DNA of 33,212 bases from Cloacimonetes bacterium UBA5284 (GTDB taxonomy: Bacteria > Cloacimonadota > Cloacimonadia > Cloacimonadales > Cloacimonadaceae): contig DHSO01000042.1 of NCBI GenBank assembly GCA_002410505.1, positions 78,821 to 112,032 on the forward strand, in the 5' to 3' direction. Under the pieces are notes generated by a model. It was given only the letters and a program-made list of their open reading frames with translations. It searched no databases and had not been told where the DNA came from. This document shows positions 25,217-33,212 of this stretch, piece after piece; position 1 is the first letter of the stretch; every line of letters begins with the position of its first letter. The position numbers and the translations under genes are program-made.

Positions 25217-26569
25217 TTAGCGAATGCCCAGTTCACTCAGTTTCCGGGAAAGATTACTCTGTTGCAGACCCAGCGCTTCAGCCGTTTTGGAGATATTTCC
25301 CCCAAAGCGCTCCAATTGCGCGCTCAGGTAGCGGATTTCGAATTCTCTTTTCTTGTCCTGAAAAGCCACGGTTTCTTGCCAGAACAGCGTGCCTTGATCC
25401 CCACGGGGGCCGGCATCGGGAATCATCGCGGAGATATCTGCCACACTCAGAATATCCTTGTCGCACAAGAGATAAATCCGCTCCATGATGTTCTTCAATT
25501 CGCGCACATTGCCGGGATATTGATAGCGCTGTATTGCCAGCAGAGCGTCGGGGGCAAAGCGCTTGATTTTCATGCCCAATTCCACTGCCAGATCTTGCGC
25601 GAAATGTTCTGCCAGGAGCGGGATGTCGCTGGCCCTTTCTCTCAGGGGCGGGCTGGTGATGGGCACAACGTTCAGTCGGTAATAGAGATCCTCGCGGAAT
25701 TCTCCTTTTCGCACCAGTTCCGGCAGGTTTTTATTTGTAGCAGCGATCACTCTCACGTCGATTTTGCGGGTCAGAGTGCTGCCCACCCGTTCAAATTCGC
25801 CTTCCTGGATCACGCGCAGAATTTTGGCTTGGGCTGCTGGTTCCATATCGCCGATCTCATCCAGGAACAGAGTGCCGCCATCAGCTTCCTCCAGCTTGCC
25901 TTTCTTACGGGCATCAGCCCCGGTGAACGCTCCTTTTTCGAAGCCAAAAAGCTCGCTTTCGATCAGTTCACGCGGAATCGCCGCACAATTGAACTTCGCA
26001 AAGGCTTTGTCCGCGCGCGAACTGCGCATATGGATCAGGCGGGCGATCAATTCTTTACCTGTGCCGCTTTCGCCCACGATCAAGATCTTGGAATTGCTGG
26101 GAGCTACCCGGTTGATGAGATGGTTTAGATCTTGCATCACCGGGCTTTGGCCAATCATGCGCCAGCCCCGTTCGGTATCGGCTTTCATGCGCATCACTTG
26201 CAGAGAAAGCTTGTAGAAATCCAGTGCTTTGGCTACCGTGATCTTTATTTTGGGCAGAGAGAGTGGTTTTTCCAAAAAGTCAAATGCGCCCAGTTTAATA
26301 GCCTTCACTGCATCGCTGATATTGCTGTTTCCGGAGATCATGATCACCGGGATTTGCGGAGCCAGGCTTTTGATTTGCTTCAGGGTATCGATGCCATTGC
26401 CATCCGGTAGTTTTACATCCAGAAGCACTGCGTCTGGATCCTCATCCTCAAAAGCCGTAAGGCCCTCAAGAATATTACCGAAACTTATCACGGTATAACC
26501 TTCGTCTTTCAGGATACCCGTGAGGCTGAGACGAATGTTTTTTTCGTCATCGATAATCAGGATTTTCAC
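25217..26569 (-). CDS. ntrX: Sigma-54-dependent NtrC-family response regulator (NtrX-like)
   Basis: The 450-residue product has a receiver domain (1-120) with acidic pocket D8/D9, phosphoacceptor D51 and K101; a sigma-54 AAA+ domain (about 135-365) with Walker A GESGTGKE (166-173), the sigma-54 contact loop GAFTGA (213-218), Walker B TLFLDEIG (233-240) and the R-finger region; and a Fis-type helix-turn-helix at about 420-447 (NISKTAEALG...SRKLSELG). It activates promoters of the GG-N10-GC type. Its ATG overlaps the stop of the upstream histidine kinase by 4 bases (ATGA), so the two are a cognate pair. Nitrogen or envelope regulation is a family-based guess. Confidence 0.94.
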   Translation of the reverse strand: MKILIIDDEKNIRLSLTGILKDEGYTVISFGNILEGLTAFEDEDPDAVLLDVKLPDGNGIDTLKQIKSLAPQIPVIMISGNSNISDAVKAIKLGAFDFLEKPLSLPKIKITVAKALDFYKLSLQVMRMKADTERGWRMIGQSPVMQDLNHLINRVAPSNSKILIVGESGTGKELIARLIHMRSSRADKAFAKFNCAAIPRELIESELFGFEKGAFTGADARKKGKLEEADGGTLFLDEIGDMEPAAQAKILRVIQEGEFERVGSTLTRKIDVRVIAATNKNLPELVRKGEFREDLYYRLNVVPITSPPLRERASDIPLLAEHFAQDLAVELGMKIKRFAPDALLAIQRYQYPGNVRELKNIMERIYLLCDKDILSVADISAMIPDAGPRGDQGTLFWQETVAFQDKKREFEIRYLSAQLERFGGNISKTAEALGLQQSNLSRKLSELGIR

Positions 26570-27720
26570 GCTTTATCTTCCTCGATGATTACGGTAAATT
26601 CGCTGCCTTCACCCTTTTTGCTTTTCACCCTCACGATGGCGCCGTTTGCCTCACATAGTTTCTTTACCAAAGCCAGGCCAAGACCGGTGCCTTTGGTCTT
26701 TTTGCTGAAGTATGGCTCAAAGATGCGCTGTAAGTCCTTGGGATCGATTCCGCTGCCATGATCCTTGATGCTGAGCACCACGTAGCAGCGCTCCTCATGC
26801 AAGTCGATGCTGATGACATCACTTTCCCGGGAAGCATCAATAGCATTCTGCAAAATATTTGTAAGCACCTGATAGAAGTGAGTTTTGTCGAATGAGATGC
26901 TCAGATTATCGTTTAGATTCAGGTCAATTTGGTAGTTTTGGCAATATGATTTCACGATCTCGCGGATCGCCAGCGCGGGGTTGAATTGTTCTCTATCGGG
27001 CTGGCTTACTTTGGCATAGCTGCTGAAATCCTGTGCCAGCAGGCGCAGATTCTCGATTTCCTGACTGATGATGGAGATGGATTCCGGCAAAATGTCTTTG
27101 GCACTCTCGGGATCGCTTTGAAAGCGTTCTTCCAAGCGCTGAACCACCAGTTGGATGGGAGTGAGTGGATTCTTGATCTCGTGGGCAAGGATGCGGGAGA
27201 GATCCTTCCAGATCATCTCTTTTTCCGCCACGAGCAGCTTGTTTTGGATGTATTCGAGCTCCCGGGACATCACGTTGAAGCTATTCTTGAGTTCACGCAT
27301 TTCCCGGACACCGGTGTCGGGAAGATGCACGCTGAAATTGCCTTCACGAATCTGATCTGTTGCCATTTTAAGCTCGTTCATAGGCCTGAACAGCCAGATA
27401 ATCACCAAAATAAAGATGGCACTGGAGGCCACCATCACCAAAAGCAGCACTACAGAGGTAACCACGCGGGAATCTCCCAGAGCGATGCTTAAAAGCGCTT
27501 TGGAGGAATCGTAATCGCGCATAATCTGTCCGGCTTTTAGCGAATCATCGCTATTTTGAAAAGCCACATTGCGCAGCTGCTCGCTCAGTTCCATGCCGTC
27601 GATGGCTGCATGAATATCTTCCTGCTTAGCTTGAAAGGCTGTATTCAGCAACATCAAGCCGCCGATTGAGACTATCAGAAAGAGAATGATAACGGTGGAG
27701 CGAAAACCCAGTAACTTCAT
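26566..27720 (-). CDS. ntrY: NtrY-like membrane sensor histidine kinase
   Basis: The 384-residue product has a first membrane helix (about 9-27), a short periplasmic loop of about 60 residues, a second helix (about 87-111), a HAMP domain (about 112-165), a dimerisation helix with phosphorylated H180 (LAHEIKNPLTPIQ), and a HATPase domain with N box NILQNAIDAS (288-297), G1 DHGSGID (320-326) and G2 GTGLGLALVK (344-353). The HEIKNPLTPIQ wording is typical of NtrY. It is shorter than proteobacterial NtrY, with a smaller sensory part and no PAS domain. It partners the NtrX-like regulator it overlaps and follows the DUF4390 gene by 14 bases. Confidence 0.93.
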   Translation of the reverse strand: MKLLGFRSTVIILFLIVSIGGLMLLNTAFQAKQEDIHAAIDGMELSEQLRNVAFQNSDDSLKAGQIMRDYDSSKALLSIALGDSRVVTSVVLLLVMVASSAIFILVIIWLFRPMNELKMATDQIREGNFSVHLPDTGVREMRELKNSFNVMSRELEYIQNKLLVAEKEMIWKDLSRILAHEIKNPLTPIQLVVQRLEERFQSDPESAKDILPESISIISQEIENLRLLAQDFSSYAKVSQPDREQFNPALAIREIVKSYCQNYQIDLNLNDNLSISFDKTHFYQVLTNILQNAIDASRESDVISIDLHEERCYVVLSIKDHGSGIDPKDLQRIFEPYFSKKTKGTGLGLALVKKLCEANGAIVRVKSKKGEGSEFTVIIEEDKA

Positions 27721-27734
27721 ACCATATTCCTTAT

Positions 27735-28283
27735 CTATTGAGCTTTCAGCAGGTTAGCTGTGCTTTTCACGCTTGGCATCTTGTATTTCCACAATACCAT
27801 CAGATCTACGTCCTTATCCGCATTATCAAAGCGTAACTTGGGCAATTCCGCCTGAATGCGGATGCTCACCTCACCCCATATTTGCTGATAAGGGATGCTG
27901 AAGCTATAGTAAGACACTTCTTTGATGATCTCCTCCACGGATCTGGTCAAAAGAGCATCCTTGCCATTGCCTTTGTTCAATTCATAAACTCCTTTGGCGG
28001 TGTCGAAAGTGACAGTGTGGGTAAACCGGCGCTGAACCAGGGTGCGATTCCCCTTGCGAATATTGAGCATGAAATGTATGGGGATGGGTGTGCCCGAACT
28101 AAAGATACTGGGGAAGTCATTGTCAAAGGCGGAGATAAGATGCCCGCTTAAGTAAAGATAGCTGTCACTCTTGGTAACCGAAAGAGGGCCAAAACGGGGA
28201 TCGTTGCCTTCAAACGACGAAAACATCAAGAGAGAGAAAGCAACGATCCCCGAAAATACTTTTGCTCCAAGTGCTTCCAGCAT
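27735..28283 (-). CDS. DUF4390 family exported protein
   Basis: The 182-residue product has an N-terminal hydrophobic stretch (about 9-23) that looks like a signal peptide or anchor, then a beta-rich domain with the DUF4390 look (VTKSDSYLYLSGHL, FMLNIRKGN, RRFTHTVTFD). Family members commonly sit beside NtrY-type histidine kinases, as here, 14 bases upstream of the kinase gene. That suggests a periplasmic partner of the sensor, but its role is unknown. It starts 12 bases after hsp20 with only a weak ribosome-binding site. Confidence 0.75.
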   Translation of the reverse strand: MLEALGAKVFSGIVAFSLLMFSSFEGNDPRFGPLSVTKSDSYLYLSGHLISAFDNDFPSIFSSGTPIPIHFMLNIRKGNRTLVQRRFTHTVTFDTAKGVYELNKGNGKDALLTRSVEEIIKEVSYYSFSIPYQQIWGEVSIRIQAELPKLRFDNADKDVDLMVLWKYKMPSVKSTANLLKAQ

Positions 28284-28295
28284 CCGGCCTGCCCG

Positions 28296-28736
28296 TTATG
28301 TGATCGGTATGATTCGCTCCACCACAGGAGCGAGATTGAAGGCTATGCGCAAGATGCCGTTGATGTAGCTCACTTGCGGCTTCTCTTTGTCCAGCTCAGC
28401 TTCCGGAAAATAGATCTTACGCTCAAAGTGCCCGGTTTCGATCTCCATATTGAAATAGCTGACCGGGCATGTTTTGGCGGGGAAGCTGCGTTGCCCGCTG
28501 ATGCGCAGGTATTCCGGACTCAGCGAGATGGATATCTCATCTTTTTCCACTCCCGCCAGCTCTGCAACCACGATCCACTGGGTATCGGTAAGAAATACAT
28601 CGCAGCGGGGATGCCAGGCTTCATCTATGGCATCCTCGATGGCAAGGGGATCGCCATTTAAAGCGTTCACCTCGCCCAAAAGCTTCAGCATTTCCCGATG
28701 TATGCCCACGAGATTGGAGAAAATCCTCTCGCGCAT
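28296..28736 (-). CDS. Hsp20/alpha-crystallin family small heat shock protein
   Basis: The 146-residue product has an alpha-crystallin domain at about 43-135: PRCDVFLTDTQWIVVAELAGV, GHFERKIYFPE (102-112) and the closing NGILRIAF (126-133). The C-terminal RIIPIT (141-146) carries the I-x-I anchor that links oligomer subunits. Such proteins hold unfolding proteins for ClpB/DnaK. A strong GAGGAGG precedes the ATG. No separate heat-shock promoter is visible and it sits inside a two-component operon, which is unusual. Confidence 0.93.
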   Translation of the reverse strand: MRERIFSNLVGIHREMLKLLGEVNALNGDPLAIEDAIDEAWHPRCDVFLTDTQWIVVAELAGVEKDEISISLSPEYLRISGQRSFPAKTCPVSYFNMEIETGHFERKIYFPEAELDKEKPQVSYINGILRIAFNLAPVVERIIPIT

Positions 28737-28768
28737 TTGATTACCTCCTCAACAAGTATCTTATCGCC

Positions 28769-30109
28769 TTACCATTCACTACGTTCACGGAAGAAGAAAT
28801 TGTATTCGGTGTTCGGTTCCATCTTCACAGTGAAAGTAGCTGTGTTTTTGACCGTATCCAGCCCGTAACGGCGTTCAGATTGCACGATGCGCGCGTTTCC
28901 GGAAAGCCTGTGTACTACATCGATGCTTTTACTTTCCGAGCTGTTATTCTTCAGATTTATGTGGATCTCACGTTCCGAAGCTCGTTGAGAGATTGTACGC
29001 TGATTGCGCACTTGCGAGTTTGCCACCAAGTCGAAGGCTTTTCCGGTATTGATGCTGATCTCTTCATTACGCCCGGTGTGATCGATTCTGTCTTCACCGA
29101 TAAATTCCATGTTACCGTCGCTATCTTCTTTGTAAATCTTGAAAACGCCTTTGGGCAGAGGTTTACCCAAGCCCATATCTTCGGTGTTCACAAATTTTAT
29201 CACGCTGTTTACGCCGCTGGTGAGAGTATAGAATTCATAGACGGATTCGGCTGTAACATCTTGGGTGGGATACAGTTCCAATTGCTTGGTCTGATTGTTT
29301 GCGAAAGATACTTTCTGATCCAGTGTGTACATGTGAAAATCGTGGAATGCCTTTTCTTCGAAGGAGGGAGCGGTCATGCCACCGGCGGAAGAATCCACTG
29401 CCATTTCATAGCGTGCCACATCGTTGTATTTTTGCCTTACTTGATTCACGTCGCCCGCGATCAACTTCAGATTCACGTCCGCAAAAGCCTTGCCGGAGCG
29501 ATTGTTTATGGTAACCCAACTGTTCAAATGCAGCTTTTCTTCGTCCCACACCGCATTGTAGGTTACATCCCAAGAGAATCCGCCGCTGAGGTAACTAATC
29601 ATAACCGGGTAGCTACCGGTTCTGGGGGCAATCAAGTTCCAAGCCAAAGTGGGTTTGGTGTAAAAATTCGAGGGCAAAGATGCCAACTGGATCCACTGTA
29701 CTTCGTCATCATCAATCACCAAAAGGCGTTCCGAGCCATCTTCGATGATGCCCAAATTGCTGCCATCAAAGAATTTGAGAATACCCCACAGCCTGGATTG
29801 ATCTTTCATCACGGCCAGAACTTCCTGATCTAGGTATTTGGCCATGATCTGATGCTTTCCCGCCAGATCGTATTCATAATTCTGCTCGGCAATGCGCAGT
29901 CCATCGCCTTTCACAATTACCGAAGCCGGCATAATGCGGGAAGTGATGTCGTCGTAGTTGTGTTTCTGATTCCCTTTTTCCAGTTCCAATTCAAACTGAG
30001 AACGGATAAGCGAAAGGTCATCATTGTATATGGTAATCCAATCTTCTGCAAACAAAGGCAGAGAGCAAAGACTGATGATCAATATGCTGAGAATAAGCCG
30101 ATAATTCAT
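28769..30109 (-). CDS. Exported DUF4139 domain-containing protein
   Basis: The 446-residue product starts with a clear signal peptide (MNYRLILSILIISLCSLPLFA, cut before EDW). The C-terminal two thirds match the DUF4139 pattern: PVMISYLSGGFSWDVTYNA, LHLNSWVTINNRSGK, VNLKLIAGDVNQV, and an end of strand-like repeats with PNTEYNFFFRERSEW. Members are exported beta-rich proteins of unknown function, some tied to mucoidy or the cell surface. AAAGGAG precedes the ATG. It is the first gene of the probable unit that continues with hsp20, the DUF4390 gene, ntrY and ntrX, and has a good TTGACA promoter. Confidence 0.8.
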   Translation of the reverse strand: MNYRLILSILIISLCSLPLFAEDWITIYNDDLSLIRSQFELELEKGNQKHNYDDITSRIMPASVIVKGDGLRIAEQNYEYDLAGKHQIMAKYLDQEVLAVMKDQSRLWGILKFFDGSNLGIIEDGSERLLVIDDDEVQWIQLASLPSNFYTKPTLAWNLIAPRTGSYPVMISYLSGGFSWDVTYNAVWDEEKLHLNSWVTINNRSGKAFADVNLKLIAGDVNQVRQKYNDVARYEMAVDSSAGGMTAPSFEEKAFHDFHMYTLDQKVSFANNQTKQLELYPTQDVTAESVYEFYTLTSGVNSVIKFVNTEDMGLGKPLPKGVFKIYKEDSDGNMEFIGEDRIDHTGRNEEISINTGKAFDLVANSQVRNQRTISQRASEREIHINLKNNSSESKSIDVVHRLSGNARIVQSERRYGLDTVKNTATFTVKMEPNTEYNFFFRERSEW

Positions 30110-30164
30110 TTGTGGCTCCTTTTATTATGTTGGTTAAATCCCTGAGTACTGACAGACTGGTAAC

Positions 30165-30192
30165 AGAATATTCCATGCTCCATTGATGTCAA
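30165..30192 (-). promoter_or_regulatory. Putative promoter of the DUF4139-to-ntrX unit
   Basis: On the minus strand TTGACA (30187-30192) and TATTCT (30165-30170) are 16 bases apart, a perfect -35 and a 4/6 -10. It lies about 55 bases before the ATG at 30109, between smpB and this unit. Confidence 0.6.
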
Positions 30193-30250
30193 GCAAAGAA
30201 TCATTATCTTTCTCGTAATACATATCAGCTTAGTGAATCCTGCATCGAAA

Positions 30251-30697
30251 CTATTTTTCAAAGTGCAGACTCCGCTCTTTGTCGCGCTGCAAATCCTTCT
30301 GTTGCAATGCATCACGCTTGTCATAGGTCTTTTTTCCTTTGGCCAGGGCGAGGGTGAGTTTGCAAAGTCCTTTTTCGTTGATGTATATATCCAGGGGTAC
30401 CAGCGTCATGCCTTGTTCCTCCACCTTGGCTTTGATGCGCCTGATCTCATGCCGGTTCAGCAGTAAGCGCCGGGGACGCTCTGCTTCATGATTGAAGTAT
30501 GCCGCATTTTCCCAGGGTGAGATGTGGAAATTCATCAACCAACACTCCCCCTCTTTTATCTTGGCAAAGCTATCTTTAAAATTTATCCTGCCGGAGCGGA
30601 TGGACTTGATCTCCGTGCCCATCAACGAGATACCGGCTTCGAACTTTTGTATGATGCTGTATTCGTGCAGCGCTCTACGGTTTTGTATGCTTCTCAA
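30251..30697 (-). CDS. smpB: SsrA-binding protein SmpB
   Basis: SmpB binds tmRNA and delivers it to stalled ribosomes for trans-translation. The 148-residue product has the OB-fold motifs EYSIIQKFEAGISLMGTEIKS, INFKDSFAKI, HISPW and RPRRLLLNRHEI, then LTLALAKGKKTYDKR and a basic C-terminal tail (DLQRDKERSLHFEK) of the usual form. The start is TTG at 30697; no ATG or GTG lies where the family N-terminus must be, and GAGAG sits 7 bases upstream. The gene overlaps the end of the deaminase gene by 23 bases, so translation is coupled. The ssrA gene itself is not in the window. Confidence 0.95.
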   Translation of the reverse strand: MRSIQNRRALHEYSIIQKFEAGISLMGTEIKSIRSGRINFKDSFAKIKEGECWLMNFHISPWENAAYFNHEAERPRRLLLNRHEIRRIKAKVEEQGMTLVPLDIYINEKGLCKLTLALAKGKKTYDKRDALQQKDLQRDKERSLHFEK

Positions 30698-32012
30698 TGT
30701 TCAACTCTCTCAGTATTTTGCTTTTATAGCGATTGGCCGTATCCACCAATTCCGCTTCATCCAGATTTGTCAGCCGGTAATCTTGCACAGCGTAAGTGCC
30801 GGCTACCATCACATCCCTCATCTGATGCGATCCCATGGCGTAAAGTAACTGGGAATAGGGATTGTAAAGCGGGCTGCTTTGTAGATTGGTGGTGTCGATG
30901 ATGCAGATATCAGCTGCTTTACCCTTTTCCAGACTGCCCAAGCTGTCTGCTTTGCCCAAGGCTTTGGCAGCTTCTATGCTTACGTGCGCGAAGGCCTCTC
31001 GGGCGGGGAGAAACTCGGGATCAGCGTTCAAAGCTTTATGCAGCTTGGAAGTAGTGGAAAGCTCTTCCAGTAAGTCCAGATTGTTGTTGCTGGCCACTCC
31101 ATCGCTGCCCAGGGCATAGCATACCCCTTGTTCACGCATAGCTTTCAAAGGGGCAAATCCACTGGCAAGCTTCAGGTTGCTGTCTGTACACACGGCTATT
31201 GCAGACCTGCTCTTGCCCAATCTTTTCAATTCCTCATTGCTTAGCCACACACCATGAGCAAACAAGCATTTTGCTTCCAACCAACCCAGATCCGCCAGAT
31301 AGTCCAGAGGTCGTTTACCATGCTCTTTCAGGCAGTTTTCCAATTCGCCTCTGGTTTCGCTGAGATGAGTGTGCAAGAGCCAATCGTGCTTCAGAGCAAA
31401 ATCGGCGGCGGATTTTAGTAAGTCTTTGGAGCAGGTGTAGATGGCGTGGGGGGCAAAGCTGCAATCGACTAGGGGATAATCCCGGCAATACTCATCGAGG
31501 GCCAGCATATTGGCTTCATAGCTTTTGTGCGGAGTGTTTGGGTCCCGTTCGATGATGGCATATGAAACAATGGCACGCATACCTGCTTTGGTGACAGCCT
31601 CAGCAATCTTATCACAATGGAAATACATATCGTTTGTGAGGCAGATTCCGTTTTTCAACATTTCTGCTGCGCCGTGCAAGGCGGCATCATACACAAAATC
31701 TCCGGTCACCATTTTTGCTTCCAGAGGCCAGATGTATTCTCCCAGCCATTTATCTAGGGGCAGATCGTCCGCCAAACCCCTGAAATATGTCATGGGCAGA
31801 TGGCTGTGCGCGTTTATCAAAGCGGGAATCACCAGGCAATTCCGGGCATCCTGAACGCAATCCGCCCGGTAATCCCGGATCACATCAACAGGCAGAATAT
31901 CGACGATTTTACCATCATCGATAAGGATAAAATGATCTTCCAACACAGTGAAAGAGGCATCCATACAGAGGATCGTGCCTCCTTTGATGATGTGATCGTA
32001 GCGCTTCTTCAT
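30675..32012 (-). CDS. mtaD: 5'-methylthioadenosine/S-adenosylhomocysteine deaminase
   Basis: An amidohydrolase that deaminates methylthioadenosine and S-adenosylhomocysteine to the inosyl forms. The 445-residue product has the metal-binding NAHSHLP (H69, H71), the family phrase MTYFRGLADDLPLDKWL (74-90), HTHLSET, LFAHGVWL and ALGSDGVASNNN with the catalytic Asp. The phrase and the mtnA neighbour favour MTA/SAH deaminase over guanine deaminase or chlorohydrolase. The ATG overlaps the mtnA stop by 4 bases (ATGA). This fits a salvage path by deamination, methylthioinosine phosphorolysis and MtnA, although no MTI phosphorylase is in view. Confidence 0.9.
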   Translation of the reverse strand: MKKRYDHIIKGGTILCMDASFTVLEDHFILIDDGKIVDILPVDVIRDYRADCVQDARNCLVIPALINAHSHLPMTYFRGLADDLPLDKWLGEYIWPLEAKMVTGDFVYDAALHGAAEMLKNGICLTNDMYFHCDKIAEAVTKAGMRAIVSYAIIERDPNTPHKSYEANMLALDEYCRDYPLVDCSFAPHAIYTCSKDLLKSAADFALKHDWLLHTHLSETRGELENCLKEHGKRPLDYLADLGWLEAKCLFAHGVWLSNEELKRLGKSRSAIAVCTDSNLKLASGFAPLKAMREQGVCYALGSDGVASNNNLDLLEELSTTSKLHKALNADPEFLPAREAFAHVSIEAAKALGKADSLGSLEKGKAADICIIDTTNLQSSPLYNPYSQLLYAMGSHQMRDVMVAGTYAVQDYRLTNLDEAELVDTANRYKSKILRELNIEKHTKP

Positions 32013-33043
32013 TGTTGCACCTTTTGCGCCGCGCCTTCCGGTTCAAACACTCCTTTGGGAGTAATGATGCCGGAGATATATGCCGCGGGTGTGATGTCGA
32101 AAGCGGGATTTAGTGCTGTGGATCCGGGATTTGCCGTGCAAACATCGCCAATGCACTTGATCTCGGCTTCATCTCTGATCTCGATGGGGATGTTTTCCCC
32201 TTTCTGGCAGGAAAAATCGAAGGTACTGAGCGGGGCGGCGACGTAAAAGGGCACATCGTGGGCTTTGGCCAACACTGCCTTTTCGTAGGTACCGATCTTA
32301 TTTGCTACATCCCCGTTCAAGCAGATGCGGTCTGCCCCGGTGATAACTATGTCGATCTCGTTTTTCCAGAAATAGAAGCCACCGGCACTGTCTGCAATAA
32401 TGGCATGAGGAATCCCTTCCTGCTCCAGTTCATAGGCGGTTAGGCGAGACCCCTGGAAACGGGGACGCGTTTCGTCCACATATACAAAGATGTTTTTCCC
32501 TTGTTTGTGAGCCTGGCGAATCACCGAGAGGGCGGTGCCATGATCTACGGTGGCCAAAGCTCCGGCGTTACAATGAGTAAGAATGCGAAAGCCGTCCCGG
32601 ATCAGTTCGCTGCCCACATTGCCCAGTTCCAGGCACTCCATTGCGCTGCGATTGGCAAATTCATTGGCTGCCAAAAGCGCCACATTGCGGGCATGATTAA
32701 TATCCGGAATAAACTTCAGAGCGCTTTCATAGACGTAGTTTACGCCGATGGATAGGTCCACTGCTGTGGGTCGGGCCAATAGCAATTCATTGCGGGCACT
32801 GCGCAGATAGGCCCGAAATTTTTCTTGGGGGGCGGAGATTGCTGCCAGGGCCATGCCGAAAGCACCCGCGGCACCGATCGCCGGTGCACCGCGTACAATC
32901 ATATCCCGAATCGCGGTAACGATCTCCATGTAAGTACCATATTCGCGAACGCAAAATTCAAAGGGTAGTTTGTTCTGATCTATCATTTTCAGTCGATTCT
33001 CATCGAACCAAACCGAGCGGTAATCATGTCCGTTTATTTGCAT
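32009..33043 (-). CDS. mtnA: Methylthioribose-1-phosphate isomerase
   Basis: MtnA converts 5-methylthioribose-1-phosphate to the ribulose form in methionine salvage. The 344-residue product is of normal length and eIF2B-related. It has RGAPAIGAAGA (51-61), LTHCNAGALAT with catalytic C158 (155-165), ETRPRFQGSRLTAYEL (191-206), and ITGADRI with catalytic D238 (234-240). The HCNAG and GADRI pairing separates it from eIF2B subunits and ribose-1,5-bisphosphate isomerase. It is the first gene of the mtnA-mtaD-smpB unit. TTGGAGC precedes the ATG; a TTGACA lies at 33096-33101 without a clear -10. Confidence 0.95.
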   Translation of the reverse strand: MQINGHDYRSVWFDENRLKMIDQNKLPFEFCVREYGTYMEIVTAIRDMIVRGAPAIGAAGAFGMALAAISAPQEKFRAYLRSARNELLLARPTAVDLSIGVNYVYESALKFIPDINHARNVALLAANEFANRSAMECLELGNVGSELIRDGFRILTHCNAGALATVDHGTALSVIRQAHKQGKNIFVYVDETRPRFQGSRLTAYELEQEGIPHAIIADSAGGFYFWKNEIDIVITGADRICLNGDVANKIGTYEKAVLAKAHDVPFYVAAPLSTFDFSCQKGENIPIEIRDEAEIKCIGDVCTANPGSTALNPAFDITPAAYISGIITPKGVFEPEGAAQKVQQ

Positions 33044-33154
33044 CTATGCTCCAATATTTTGAATAAAAGACAAAGCTGAAACATGGGGCTAATTGTGTCA
33101 ATGATTTGTTGATTCATATTCAAAGCTGGGGCTGTTTTATATGTTTTTGGGCAG

Positions 33155-33184
33155 AAAAACAGGCTCCCGTAAAACGAGAGCCTG
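33155..33184 (-). terminator. Terminator of a minus-strand gene lying beyond the window
   Basis: CAGGCTC (33160-33166) pairs perfectly with GAGCCTG (33178-33184) and is followed on the minus strand by five T (33155-33159). It lies upstream of mtnA and must belong to a gene that ends past base 33212. Stem wording resembles the terminator at 548-572. Confidence 0.75.
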
Positions 33185-33212
33185 CCATATCACGATAAGC
33201 CGAAGCTTATTT

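Noticed and set aside
28880..29833. 317-codon plus-strand open frame opposite the DUF4139 gene
   Set aside because: Antisense shadow of a gene that has a signal peptide, ribosome-binding site and promoter.

Overview
The window looks like a chromosomal segment of an anaerobic, Gram-negative bacterium, most plausibly Candidatus Cloacimonadota or a neighbour in the Fibrobacterota/Chlorobiota/Bacteroidota sphere. The reasons are a giant secreted protein with a Por/T9SS-like C-terminal tail (YPNPFNPET motif), a long eukaryote-like IleS, a rubrerythrin-like diiron protein, and an NtrY/NtrX pair with a DUF4390 protein. The assignment is an inference from gene families; no 16S gene or other direct marker is present. 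No prophage, insertion sequence, CRISPR array or recognisable defence island was seen.

Layout. Bases 1-598 hold no credible gene but a dense set of short DNA hairpins. Then, almost all on the minus strand: a 1715-residue multidomain secreted protein with its own terminator (599-5746); clpB (6010-8592); a cluster of an AlkD/HEAT-like protein, a TrmJ-type RNA methyltransferase and a second HEAT-like protein (8937-11453); overlapping folC-rnhC (11717-13940); a pilin-like protein without Glu5, a small lytic transglycosylase and a ferritin-like protein (14101-15826). Divergently on the plus strand lies a two-gene unit, a PhnE-type permease and a pyrimidine-nucleoside phosphorylase (16074-18365). 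Minus-strand genes resume with tRNA-Asn(GUU), a zinc-ribbon/pseudokinase/TM/SUMF1-like protein, ileS and a small zinc-ribbon protein (18455-24238), then a cysteine-containing protein of unknown function (24374-24883).

Bases 24884-25216 form a second repeat-rich gap. It has a 26-bp perfect inverted repeat and hairpin modules matching those in 1-400. The last part is a probable five-gene unit DUF4139 protein-hsp20-DUF4390 protein-ntrY-ntrX (25217-30109) and an overlapping methionine-salvage/trans-translation unit mtnA-mtaD-smpB (30251-33043).

Functional themes are protein quality control (ClpB, Hsp20, SmpB), translation and RNA modification (IleS, tRNA-Asn, TrmJ, RNase HIII), nucleoside and methylthioadenosine salvage, and envelope or secreted proteins. 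The most unusual items are the double pseudoenzyme at 18712-20730, the two AlkD-like proteins flanking trmJ, the pilin-like protein lacking Glu5, and the modular hairpin repeats shared by two distant intergenic regions.
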